Part shown: piece by piece, positions 47,801 to 59,800 of the stretch
How positions within the stretch are numbered: position 1 is the stretch's first letter
Layout of the letters: each line of letters starts with the position of its first letter
Source: Mesorhabditis belari
Taxonomy: Eukaryota; Nematoda; Chromadorea; Rhabditida; Rhabditidae
DNA: 64,000 nucleotides
NCBI GenBank assembly: GCA_958450365.1
Contig: CAUEEP010000913.1
Location: 973,001-1,037,000, forward strand
Direction of reading: 5' to 3'
Made by a program: the position numbers and the translations under genes
Notes under the pieces: generated by a model
What the model was told of the DNA's origin: nothing
Databases searched by the model: none
Seen by the model: the letters and a program-made list of their open reading frames with translations, nothing else

Positions 47801-50800
47801 CAAAAGTAAGAACAAATTTGTCACAAACAAAAAAACAAATTTGTCTAGGAAGCAAAAAATCAGCTTTAAATTCAATAAAAATAAAAGAATTCTCAGAAAA
47901 GTTTACCAAAAACTTGCCAATGCTCAAAGATCTTTAAGAGAAAGTTAGAAAAAGTGAACAGTCGACTATTTTTGACACTTGAATGGCAAGGGACAAAAAA
48001 CTAGCTCTTACCCTTTTTGTGACTCGATTTTTGAAGCTTTAGAAGTAAAAAAAGTGAAATCTACATTTTTCTTTCCTTTTTTTTGCTTTTTGATGATCCA
48101 AATTGCAGCAAAGCCAAAAAAACGGATTTCCTTTTTTTGCACACTTCTTTTTCCAAGAATTTTCAAGCACAAAATTGGATTTTTCTTTTTGTTTCAAAGT
48201 TTTTGATATTAGAATTGAATACCGTATTCTCTCTAATAGTAGTGCATCCTAAGCGTCGCCTAAATTCCTCGAAATCTCGAGAACCGCTTATCAGAACCTA
48301 TCGATGTGGGGTCGGGAAATGTAGCTGACGATGAGATCTTGTGGGGGATTTGAGTGTTCAGCTTCTGCAAAAGCTTGGAAACTGTAAAATAGTGATCAAC
48401 TCGGCTCGGCCGGGTGCATTACTATTAGAGAGAATACGGTAATGTGGTCAGATTCGGACGTCACAGCAATATATGCTTTTCCAAAACCTTTTTTGTAATA
48501 AACAGAGTTCATTTTGTTTGTTATGAACTCGATACCGATTAAATGCGTGCCATAAAAGCCCGTCCACACCATTGTATTCCTCCCCAGTTTTTTTGCTGCT
48601 ATCTAAGTTGTTAAAGTTTCCTCTGTTATAGTTAAATTTTCCGTTGATATTACCTTATTCTGATATAAATGATATTACCGTATTCTCTCTAATAGTAGTG
48701 CACCCTGAGCGTTGCCTAAATTCCTCGAAATCTCGAGAAGCGCTTATCAGAACCTATCGATGTGGGGTCGGAAAATGTAGCTGACGATGAGATCTTGTGG
48801 GGGATTTGAGTGTTCAGCTTCTGCAAAAGCTTGGAAACTGTAAAATAGTCACAAACTCGGCGCGGTGCACTACTATTCAATTGACTAGACTAAATATCTT
48901 TAGTTTAAAAGCTACCCAGTCTATTGACTGACTTTTTGGTCTACTGGAAAAAGGAATATATTAGAAACGTCAATTAAAGCTGTAAATTTTTTCACTTACT
49001 TCAATTTGAAACTTCATTTTTCACTAACCATTTCTACAATATATTGTTTTTTTTTTTATTGTTTAGCTCAACTTTTCCATGTGATGTTTAATCGACAAAA
49101 TAAAATCTATCCAATTAAACGCTTTTACGTTTTTATTTGTCATACGGCATAGCGAAAGCACCTGCTTTTGGTGGGAAATCTTTGCTTTCAAGTCTTTGCT
49201 AATCTTTACTTTAAGAAATTCTTGAAAGTATACAATTAAACATTTGAAAATCGATTGAATATCGAAAGTTTTTGAAACAGAATTTTTCGATAAGTTTTCT
49301 TTTCATTTCTCGCAAAATCCCGTCAATTATTTGGTGTAGAAATTGGGGGAATTGTTTAACCCATTCGAAGCCGCAGCGTTTTTTCTTTTTTTTCGTCTAC
49401 GGACCAAGCCCTTTTTTGACATTTTTGACTCCGAAGCAGTTTATTTATGGTTGGAAAGATGTAAGAGAGTCTCCTACACCATTTATTTTTGATGAAGAAC
49501 GATTTGGATTTGACTTCAGTACTTTTCAAGATCCTATCGATTATTGTTCTTATTTTATCGACGACAATATTTTAGTAGGCGAATCTAATAAACATGGAGA
49601 AAGGAAAACAAACTGGCAGGATTTCGATGCAAAATCTTTCAAGCTCTTCCTGGCTTCAAATGGGAATCGTCAAATTACCGAGGATTCGTGACTACTGGAG
49701 TAGCAGGCCTGGATTAGGAGGATTTTCCCACATGACCCACATTATGTCAAGAGCAAAATTTGAATCTATTCTTCGCAACCTGCGTTTTTGTGATAATGAA
49801 CTGGATCCTGCAGGAGATCGGCTTTAGAAGATTAGAGCTATTATGGAACATTTCAATGCAAAACCAGAGACTGCATTGATTCCGGGTAAATATGAAACAT
49901 CTTTTTTGCCCACGTAATTTGTAGATCTGCTACGATTGGAATATACATGTAATGCTGAAAAACAGCAAAAAAAAAGCAATTAATTGAATGAAAATAGCTC
50001 AATTAGCGCTGCAGCGAATAATCGCTGCAGCGGTCCGTTCCTGAGTTTTTGTTGCAGCGATTATTCGCTGCAGAAGTTTCGAATGGGTTAAGAAATTACA
50101 GCCTATGACAAAAATTTTTTTGCAAATCGATATGAAGCAGCCAATTTTGACCAATTTTGACAAAAAAAAACGTCGATTTTGAAATCTTTTTCATAGTAAA
50201 ATTGTGAAAATTGTGAAAATTGTTGAAAATTGCTTATTTGGAGCAATTTTTCAAATTAATGTTTCAAATTTTAACATAACTTTGCCATTTTTAAATCGGT
50301 AGTGGAGTCGATTTTTTTGATTTTGTTTTGTATCGATAATCCGTTGTGTTATCAATATATCAGTTGTTTTGTTTTACGTTGATTGCCGGTCGATTTAATG
50401 TAATGATCGATTCGAATTTGATTTTGTGTTATATCTGTCGTAGCCGATTATGAATGAAATTTTTTGGTAAATCTTTCTAGTAGAGCAACCCTTTAATGTA
50501 TGAGGACAATATTATATCATCCTGTAGCGAATTCAATTCTGCGTCGATTGGTACCAAATTTGTGAGTTTAGGTTAAAAATTGCCGGCGCTACAACCTTTC
50601 TTTCAAAATCGGCTGGACCCCGTAGCCGATTATGAATGAGTGGGTCTAGGAGCGTCCAACCATCAAGTATTTGGTATCATCTAACGCAGAATCATTAATA
50701 ACTATGTTAAATTTTGAAAATTAGAAAGATTTGATAAAAAGAAAAAAAATTAGAGCAAAAAAACTGTTTGTTCAAGAGGAAACTTTGAGGCCCCATAATT

Positions 50801-53800
50801 TTTTTTTCTTTTTACCCAATCTTTCTAATTTTAAAAGTTTAACATAATTATTAATGATTCTGCGTTGAATGATACCAAATACTTGATGATTGGACGCATC
50901 CGGACCCGCTCATTCATAATCGGCTACGACATATCAATGATCAGTTGTGTTATCAATATATCAATTGTTTTGTTTTAAGTTGATTCCCGGTCGATTTAAT
51001 GTAATGGTCGATTCGAATTTGATTTTGTGTTATATTAGGTGTGTGAAAAAGTAATCCACGTTTTTTTATTTTTATCTGATGACCAAATAAGACGCTGTCT
51101 TTTCGAAAACCCTCGTTCAACCTCTTCAGAAATAGGCCTTACATTAAATTGTGATGGGTCAACCGTAAGGAAACGCTTGAATGCCATGAATTTTATCAAA
51201 AAGTTGGACAAATGGATACCGCATGAACGATAACGCGCGACCACATGTCTCTTTACAGACTCGACAAAAAATCCAGAGTGTTGGATGGGAGGTTTTACCA
51301 CATCCACCTTATAGTCCAGCCCTTCCTCCATCTGATTATTATTTATTTTTGTGTCTGTCAAACTTTTTGGCCAATAAACGGTTCAATTCCGAAGATGTCA
51401 AAACCGAGGTTGATCTTTTCTTCGCCTCTAAGGACCAAGATTTTTATTATCGTGGAATGTCTTTACTTGTAGAGCGTTGGCAAAAGGTTGTTCTTTCGAA
51501 TGGTGATTACTTCGTTGAATAAAAATTATTTTAACGAAACTTATGGTCTTTTATATTTAAACGTTAAAAACGTGGATTACTTTTTCACACACCTAATATC
51601 AATAATTATGGTCGATTCGAATCCGTTCGTTCACAATAAGTTCAAGGTGTCCTTTGTGCTCGAAAAATGTCAGCACATTCTTTCTGGCAAACTGGAAGCT
51701 CGCATTCCTCTTGTAACAACGAGTTATTACAGCAAAATAAAGCCCAATTGTTTTGTTTTAAGTTGATTGCCTTAATCCCGGAAAAAAATAGTCTTAATCA
51801 TTATCGACTTTTAAATCCAATGTTTCAAGCAAAGTTCTTTTTTTATCGTTAAACTAATTTTCATTGTATTGAAATTATTTTCAAATTTTTCAGCCAACTG
51901 AGAACGCCGAGACTGTGCGAGAGTGGGATCTCTGCCTACACCCCGCCACCGATTCTTTCACCGATGCGAAACGGATCCGGACTTTTCTGGCAAATCGCCA
52001 AATCCCTTGGCCATAACGTGAGTGTTTTGCTTTTTAAATGTTTCAAAGTTCTCAGCTAAGAAGTAAAATTAAAACCGCTAGTTGACCTCTTTTAACAATT
52101 CAATCCCGTACTTTGTGTTCTTGCAAACGCACCTATTTCTTTGGTTTAAGCGAGGAATTGAGTATGCTAGAGGCTGGGCGTTTGCAAGAGCACAAAGTAC
52201 GTCACGTTATCATCAAGATAGGCTATTTCAAATACAGTTAAACAAAAGGTTTTTAAAAAATTAAAAAGGAAATTTCTAATTTTTTTGAAAACCAACTAAG
52301 TAAGCAAAATTGGTGGTAAATCTTTTAAACACTAGCTTTTTGAAAGTAAATTTTTAAAGGTGATCTCTAAACGAATAAGGGAAATTAGTTTACTTCTACA
52401 TTAGCAATGTTTCTCAAAAAAGGATGCTTCAAGTTAAGCGTTTTCCAAAAGTCGTTTAACAAATCAATTTTTTTTCATTCATTATCAAAAATCTACCTCA
52501 ATTTCAATGAAAAAAATGCAACTTTTAGCCAAATGAAAAAAAGCGATAAATTTTGACTTAAATTCCCTCTTTTTGTCTAAAGAACAAAGGTTGCTCGAGA
52601 AATTTATTTGAAAGTCGCTTTTTGCAAGAACTTTGAACTGATTTTTCTTCAATTTTTCTTTTTAGACAATTAATCTTTTCAAAAAAGAGAATAAACGAGG
52701 AAAAGAATTGAGAGAATTGAGAGAACATGTGATTTTTTGAATCGATTGTGGCAAAAGGGATGAAATATTAGGGGAAACATTCATTTCTCGGCTCACCGGC
52801 TCACCGCTCACTTTTTCTTTTGCTTATAACTTTGTCAAATGTCAACAGATAGATGGTTTTTGTAACAATAAACGCAGAATTACATTCTGAATCGATTGGT
52901 ACTAAAAACATCTAAATCTGTTGTCATTTGACAAAGTTATAGGTAAAAGAAAAAAAAAAGGGTGAGCGGGAGAAATAATAATACTTTATTCAAACGATAA
53001 AGTGAAAGAAATCATAGAGAAATGCACAGTGATACTTAATCATACAATACATACTGAAATCAATAAGCCAATTACTTACGGCAAAGAGCCACTAGATCTA
53101 AAGCATCGATACGTTTCTTGAATATGAAAAGCGAGTGAATTTCTCGTATGTCGTTTGGGAGCAAGTTCCATAATCTAGCGGCTCTAACGGGAAATGCATC
53201 TAAAGATCTAAAGCATCGATAGAAATGAATGTTTTCTTCAAATAATGAGTCTGAGTATTAATAAAATAACCATAAAATAATAAAATATAATAATGATTCT
53301 GAATAAACATCAAATAAATAATAAAATAAGTCTGAATCTATTAAAACAAAGCACACTCATTAGCAACTCCAATCCTGAATCCATCAAATTTTCCCTCAAA
53401 TTTGAAACTAATGATTTTAAAAGCAAAAATATTTTACGATTTCGATTTTTCTTATCACTTTTAGTCTAAGTTTAAGAAAAGTTTCAGATTATCAAACAAT
53501 TAATATTCTAATATGCAATTCAATGACGGTATTTAATCTTCTAATATGCAATTGCAATGACGGTATTCCCATTTTAGGTGACTCCATTCGGCGGGGATAT
53601 GACCGCAGCCCTCTTGCAAACGGTCAACGGATTTGGACGTGAGAATTTTACTCTAATTCTAGATATGCTAGTAAATAGTGTGTTTTTTCCAACAATCATT
53701 TATTCAAAATGAAATAAGCAAAGCTATCAAGTAAGCTTTGCATAGTTGTTCCTTCAAAAATTAACGTTTCAACTTATTCGACTTCGACTTTTACTCTAGA

Positions 53801-56800
53801 CATTCAACAATGAATTTTGCATGAATTCAACAATGAAAGACAGGCATTTTTTTTGTCTAAATTTGATTTATTGAAAATCAGATAGGCATTTATTGTCTAA
53901 AAATGTTTGGTGATGCAAAATTTTGAGTAAAAGTCGAACAAATTAGCTTTTCAGTACCTGGACAAAATTACCTAGACAACTTTTTAGGCAACTAGTTGTC
54001 GGATAATTTTTTCTAGCTATGTAGAAAAACGTCAAAAATGGCATCGGATAGGGATCAACTAGTGCTCATTCAAGGGCTTGTTAAATGAGTTTCATAAATC
54101 TGTTTGCGAAGTTTTTAGTAGAGAAATGTAGCCCAGATTAACGGCTACAATTCTCTATATAATACTTGACACTTTGAAATAAATTAAGCGTGCGACAACT
54201 ACTTTTCCAAAAAACTTTCCGGATAATTTTGCCCAACCCTGTACACTGTTGAATCAGACGTACAGTATCATTGGACAATAGAAAAGCAAATTAAATGCAA
54301 ATAGTTGAATAAGTTGAAACGTTAACTTTTGAAGGAACAACTATGCAAAGCTTACTTGATAGCTTTGCTTATTTCATCATTAAAAACGTGAAATTCGTGA
54401 AAGTGAAATTGAAAAAAAGTGAAATTTTCGAAAAAAAAAGGGGTCCTTCAACTAGAATGCTTGCAACATGACATCTCTCTAGACTCAGGCTAATCAATTA
54501 ATACAATATATATATGTATTAATGGCCTAGGTTAAGGCCTATTGCAATAGGCCTTAACCTAGGTGAGGTACTGTACTTGAAAATCCTTAACTTCAACAAG
54601 TCCTGTAACTAGTGTTAAACGTTTTAAACAAGAAGCCTTGTTAATTGGTATAAACGATTTGCAGCTGATCACCAAATGGAGCCCTCTTCCTCATCGGGCG
54701 GTCCTCCATCAATTGTACCCACACCCGATCAACAAACATCAACAACACCAACAGCCGAACAACAAAATGGACAAGTGATCGATGGAGAAGGGCCGACGAG
54801 GAAGAATGGCTTTTTCTATATGGGAAATCAACATAATCAGGTGAGTAAAGGAAAATAGCGTTTTGAGAAGAAAAACGAGCTATCCATTGAGAAAACGAGC
54901 TAGCCATTGAGAGGAAAAACGAAACCTATAGAAAAAGTTTGAGAGTTTCAATTTAAGCTAATACAATTAACTTAATTTAATTTAATTCATTTACCGGTAA
55001 TTAAAAGTTTTAGTTTTTATTTCATTTTCACTTACCTTCTCCTAGCACATAACAAAATTCTATTGATAAAGTATAAAAAAATAAAATAATAAATAATAAA
55101 TAATAAATTCAGTGTAATAAAATATAAAATAATGCCTATCAAACTTTTTTTATGGTGTACTTTGCTCTCAAAAAACGTAAACACACCTTTTCTCAAACCA
55201 CAGCAGATTGCTGTTAAGAAAAAAAAACGAGAAACTCATCAGAAAGTGCACCAGAAAGGGTTTGTTTTCATTGTTGAGCACAAATTAGACACAGAAAATA
55301 GATCTTAGTCTTAGATCCGTTATAAGTTATCCGGATTTTTATAAGAAATGAGCTATCCATCCTTAAGCCCGTGACAAAAAGACTGATTAGAAAATTAATG
55401 TTTCAAAATTGAGGCAGATAAAGCTGACCTTTTTATGACTAGTATCTTTTTGGAAATTCGACGATTTTTGATTTGATCATTTTTATACTACAAAATTTGT
55501 TGTTAGAAATAACTTTCTAAGTTTCGAATATTTTCAAAACCCTAGCTTTTCCTACTCCTCACTTCCTGGTCACTTGACCGACACTTTGTGAACTTTTTGA
55601 CGTTTTCCCATTTCACCTCTTCACCTTTTCTCTGATCACATCTCTTTTAAAAGAAAAGAGATATTGCTCTTCGCTCAAAAGGTGATAACTCTTCATTGAG
55701 TTTTATTAGAAAAAAAGAAACGTAAAAAATGAACGCAAACGAGTTTGCTATTTGAAACTAAAGAAAATCCGAAATTATTAATCGATTTGAAAACATTTCA
55801 AATTCGTTTATTAACTAGATTACTCGTCAAACGCTATGAATTTCTAATAAGAATTGACTGAAAGTTGTCAATTTCAAGTTTTGATTGAGTACTTGTTTTG
55901 TTATGGCCTCAAAGTTCCCAATTCCGTACTCGTATCCGATGAAAACTTTCGGCGAATATTTTCGCTTTATCGAAAAATCGAATTATCAACATAAATTGAA
56001 AGGATTTCTCCGAGGATTTCTGGTGAATTTTTGGTGATATCAAAGCTTTGACTACTGTAGAAATGGGAAATTTTATCGATTTAGTTTTCAATTCAATTCA
56101 ATTCAATTCAATTCAAATACTTGAGTCTCTAAATTCTTCTAATTCTAATGAATTGATCGGAACTTTTAAGCGATCAATCATCAATCAATCAATCAATCAA
56201 CTTTCAAACTCTTTAACTTTTCAGAAAGTTCTCATAATTTAGTATTGCGATTCATACTCAAGATTTTAGAATATTGATTTCATTTTTAACTATCCCTTCA
56301 TCCTTTTAACTATCCCTTTAACTATCCCTTTAACTATCCCTTTAACTATCCCTTTAACTATCCCTTTAACTATCCCTTTAACTATCCCTTTAACTATCCC
56401 TATCCAAGTAATTTTGAACGTACAAACAAATTTCTTCAGGTAAACTTCGCAAAAGAATTGGAAGCGTTGAGAAAGGATTCGTGGGCGAGCACGAGCAGCA
56501 ATAAATCGAAACAATCGATCACCATTGATGACAGGTAAGGAAGAATGATTAACGTTTACTTACTATTCCTTATATAAAATATTCTTATATAATTCTTTTT
56601 CAGAGCTGACGCAATTCGAAAAGCCAGCACCCTATCAGAAAGCTATTATGATTATCAAGCGACCGCTCATCAAACCGACGCCACACCGTGAGTTTTAAAA
56701 TGTTCTGCCGAGAGTGAGCTTATATTCCATTTTCAAACTAATCCTAGAAGTTTCACTTAAACAATTATTTTACAAGTTTGTTCAAAACTTAGCAAAGCCC

Positions 56801-59800
56801 CAGCTACCTATAAAGTAAAGTCAGGAATGGTCAAGAAAGATTTCCGGGATTGAATCCTCGATCTTTTCGCTTTCTGGGATTGAATCCTCGATCTTTCGGC
56901 TTTCCGGGATTGAATCCTCGATCTTTTCGCTTTCCGGGCAGATACTCTAACCAGCTATCTTCCGGTATCTTCTTGTCAAAGAAGAAAGAGAAAGAGAAAT
57001 AGAGTTATTGAATGAAACTCAATGAATCCGAATCTTAGTTAATATTTCGCAAATTCAGTCACATCAACATCGGTCGGGATTTCCAAGCGAGAGTGAAGAA
57101 ATGGGCGGATCGGGAGATTACAGCAGAGGAAAGAGATGCGATTGAAGATAGAGATGAATTAATATTCGATACCAAGCTCATCGATCATTTGACAAGGGAA
57201 CAATGTGAGGGAATTTTCAATCAAAAAAATTGATCTTAGTCAAAAGAGTTGCTGAAATGAAAAGCCAAAGTTCCGCCAAGGTGTTTTGATTTTTTTTAAA
57301 ATTCTCGTCTTATTTAAAACCAGCTTGAACTTAATGAAATTGGTAGGCTAATTTAGGAATAAACTTAAAACACAATCATCAAAAATGTTTTCAGTGGACG
57401 CCTATGAGATGCTCTCGTGTTGTCAAGCGGTGCCGCGGCCCGGCAGAAATAAGGTCAGCTTAAAATGTTGATAAGTTTACTAGGATAAAGTTTACTAGGA
57501 TCTTATGCTTAAAATAGTCAAGCTTCAACTTCAACTTCGACGTATTCAGTTTTTATTTTCCACACATTTTTAATTACTAATTTACAGGAGTTGGCTCTTC
57601 ACCTTTTGATGGAAAACAAGGGAAATCTCGAGGCTGCCGTCATGGATTTGCTGAGGTTTCGAATTTTTAGAATTAAAAAAATAACAAACAAAAAAACAAA
57701 ACAAAAACCCAAGAAAAGGATTGGTAGACTCACTAAAATGAATAGCGCCAATCGATTCGCCGATCCCGAAAACCCTCGGGTACAAATTTACAGCCGAATA
57801 TCTTCTTTTGATACGATCTATAAAGCAAAAGAAAAACCCGTGGGAGATGTTCTATCGTTCTATCCGCGTAATCGCTTTCCATCTGGCATACGCTCCTGGT
57901 ATTAGGCACTATATAAAAGTACTATATAAAAGGGTCGATTTACATGATTTTTAGTTTGTTAAGCTTAGAATTCTATGTAGTTCTGCATCTTATATTTCGT
58001 TTTTTTAAAAACGCAAAAGTCGAGACACAGCCGGGAGTCGAACCCGGATCGTATGGGTTGTAGGCAAGCGTTCTATCGACGTTCTATCGTTCTATCGACC
58101 GCGCCATGACGACCACCAGGCAGAAATGATGAAATCATTGTTTTAGATCGGATACTCTTGATTGGGAACAATATCGAACGGTTTATGACTCGTATTATCC
58201 GGATACAACACCGTGGACACCCGAAGAGATTCTCTCATTTCAAGATGCTCTCTATAAAACCGAGAAAGATTTTCATCAAGTCGCACAAGAGGTGAGAAGG
58301 GAAAATTAGCATTTAAAGTTTGCCTTAGCGAAGATACTTCACTTTTTTTTCTGTACTTTGTGCTCTTAACACTGTTTAAGAGTTTAAAATTATATTTTAC
58401 AGTTACAAAGGTATAGAGTAAGTAGAGTATAGAGAAAGTAGAGTAAACTATTAAGTTTTCCTTTTCATTTATAAACTTTGTAGTCTCAAAAAAACGTAAA
58501 CACATCCTTTCTGGTGCGCGCCTAGTCGTCGAACTTTTTCAAACTTTTAACTTCAAATCAGTTAACGTTTCAGTTAACGAACAAAACGGTGAAAGAGTGC
58601 GTGGAGTTCTATTACACATGGAAAAAAGCATGTCCGGATGATTATCGAAAATTGAGAAATCTGAGGCGAAAGCGACAACTGTTAGAAATGCATCAACAGG
58701 TAGATTTTCGAAATTCTAAAAATCTACTCAGATAGTTGCTTTCTATTAAGTATGTGAAAAAAGTAATCCACGTTTTTAACGTTTAAATATAAAAGACCAT
58801 AAGTTTCGTTAAAATAATTTTTATTCAACGAAGTAATCACCATTCGAAAGAACAACCTTTTGCCAACGCTCTACAAGTAAAGACATTCCACGATAATAAA
58901 AATCTTGGTCCTTAGAGGCGAAGAAAAGATCAACCTCGGTTTTGACATCTTCGGAATTGAACCGTTTATTGGCCAAAAAGTTAGACAGACACAAAAATAA
59001 ATAATAATCAGATGGAGGAAGGGCTGGACTATAAGGTGGATGTGGTAAAACCTCCCATCCAACACTCTGGATTTTTTGTCGAGTCTGTAAAGAGACATGT
59101 GGTCGCGCGTTATCGTTCATGCGGTATCCATTTGTCCAACTTTTTGATAAAATTCATGGCATTCAAGCGTTTCCTTATGGTTGATCCATCACAATTTAAT
59201 GTAAGGCCTATTTCTGAAGAGGTTGAACGAGGGTTTTCGAAAAGACAGCGTCTTATTTGGTCATCAGATAAAAATAAAAAAACGTGGATTACTTTTTCAC
59301 ACACCTAATAGATGCTTTCTTACCATCAAAATTTCTAGATGGAAAACGAGCGTGAGAGCTGTCCAGTGCCGATTAAGCAACGGAAAATCTCGGAAAATGA
59401 AATGGAAAGCGAGTACGATACAGATGCGACATCACCATCATTTTCGTTGATCGATCATGAATCAAGATCAAGGTATTTATTAATGATAAAAGTTTAATAA
59501 TATAAAATATTAAAATAAGCTATAAAAAGAATCTATTGAATTCGATGTTATTCATTATTTTAAAAATCGAAATTTTTTATAACTATCAAATCAAAAATCA
59601 ATTTTTAAATTGAAATAATTAAATGAAATTAAATGAAAACAAAAGTAAGACGTTTCACTGTTTTTTTTCTAATAAAAAAAGCTTTGTTTCAAGGCTTTCA
59701 TGGCTTCGATTTAAAGCCACCATTCGCTTTGCAATAAGAAACAAAAGAAAAGAAATATCTATTTATGAGCACTTGCATTTTATGATTAATGAAAAAAAAT

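Noticed and set aside
49272..49691. 139-codon host gene
   Set aside because: The 3' half is a piggyBac transposase segment that continues in another frame; the 5' third lies outside the element and is low complexity.
58018..58112. Functional tRNA gene on the minus strand
   Set aside because: The T-arm is perfect, but a repeated GATAGAACG insert disrupts the D-arm to anticodon interval.
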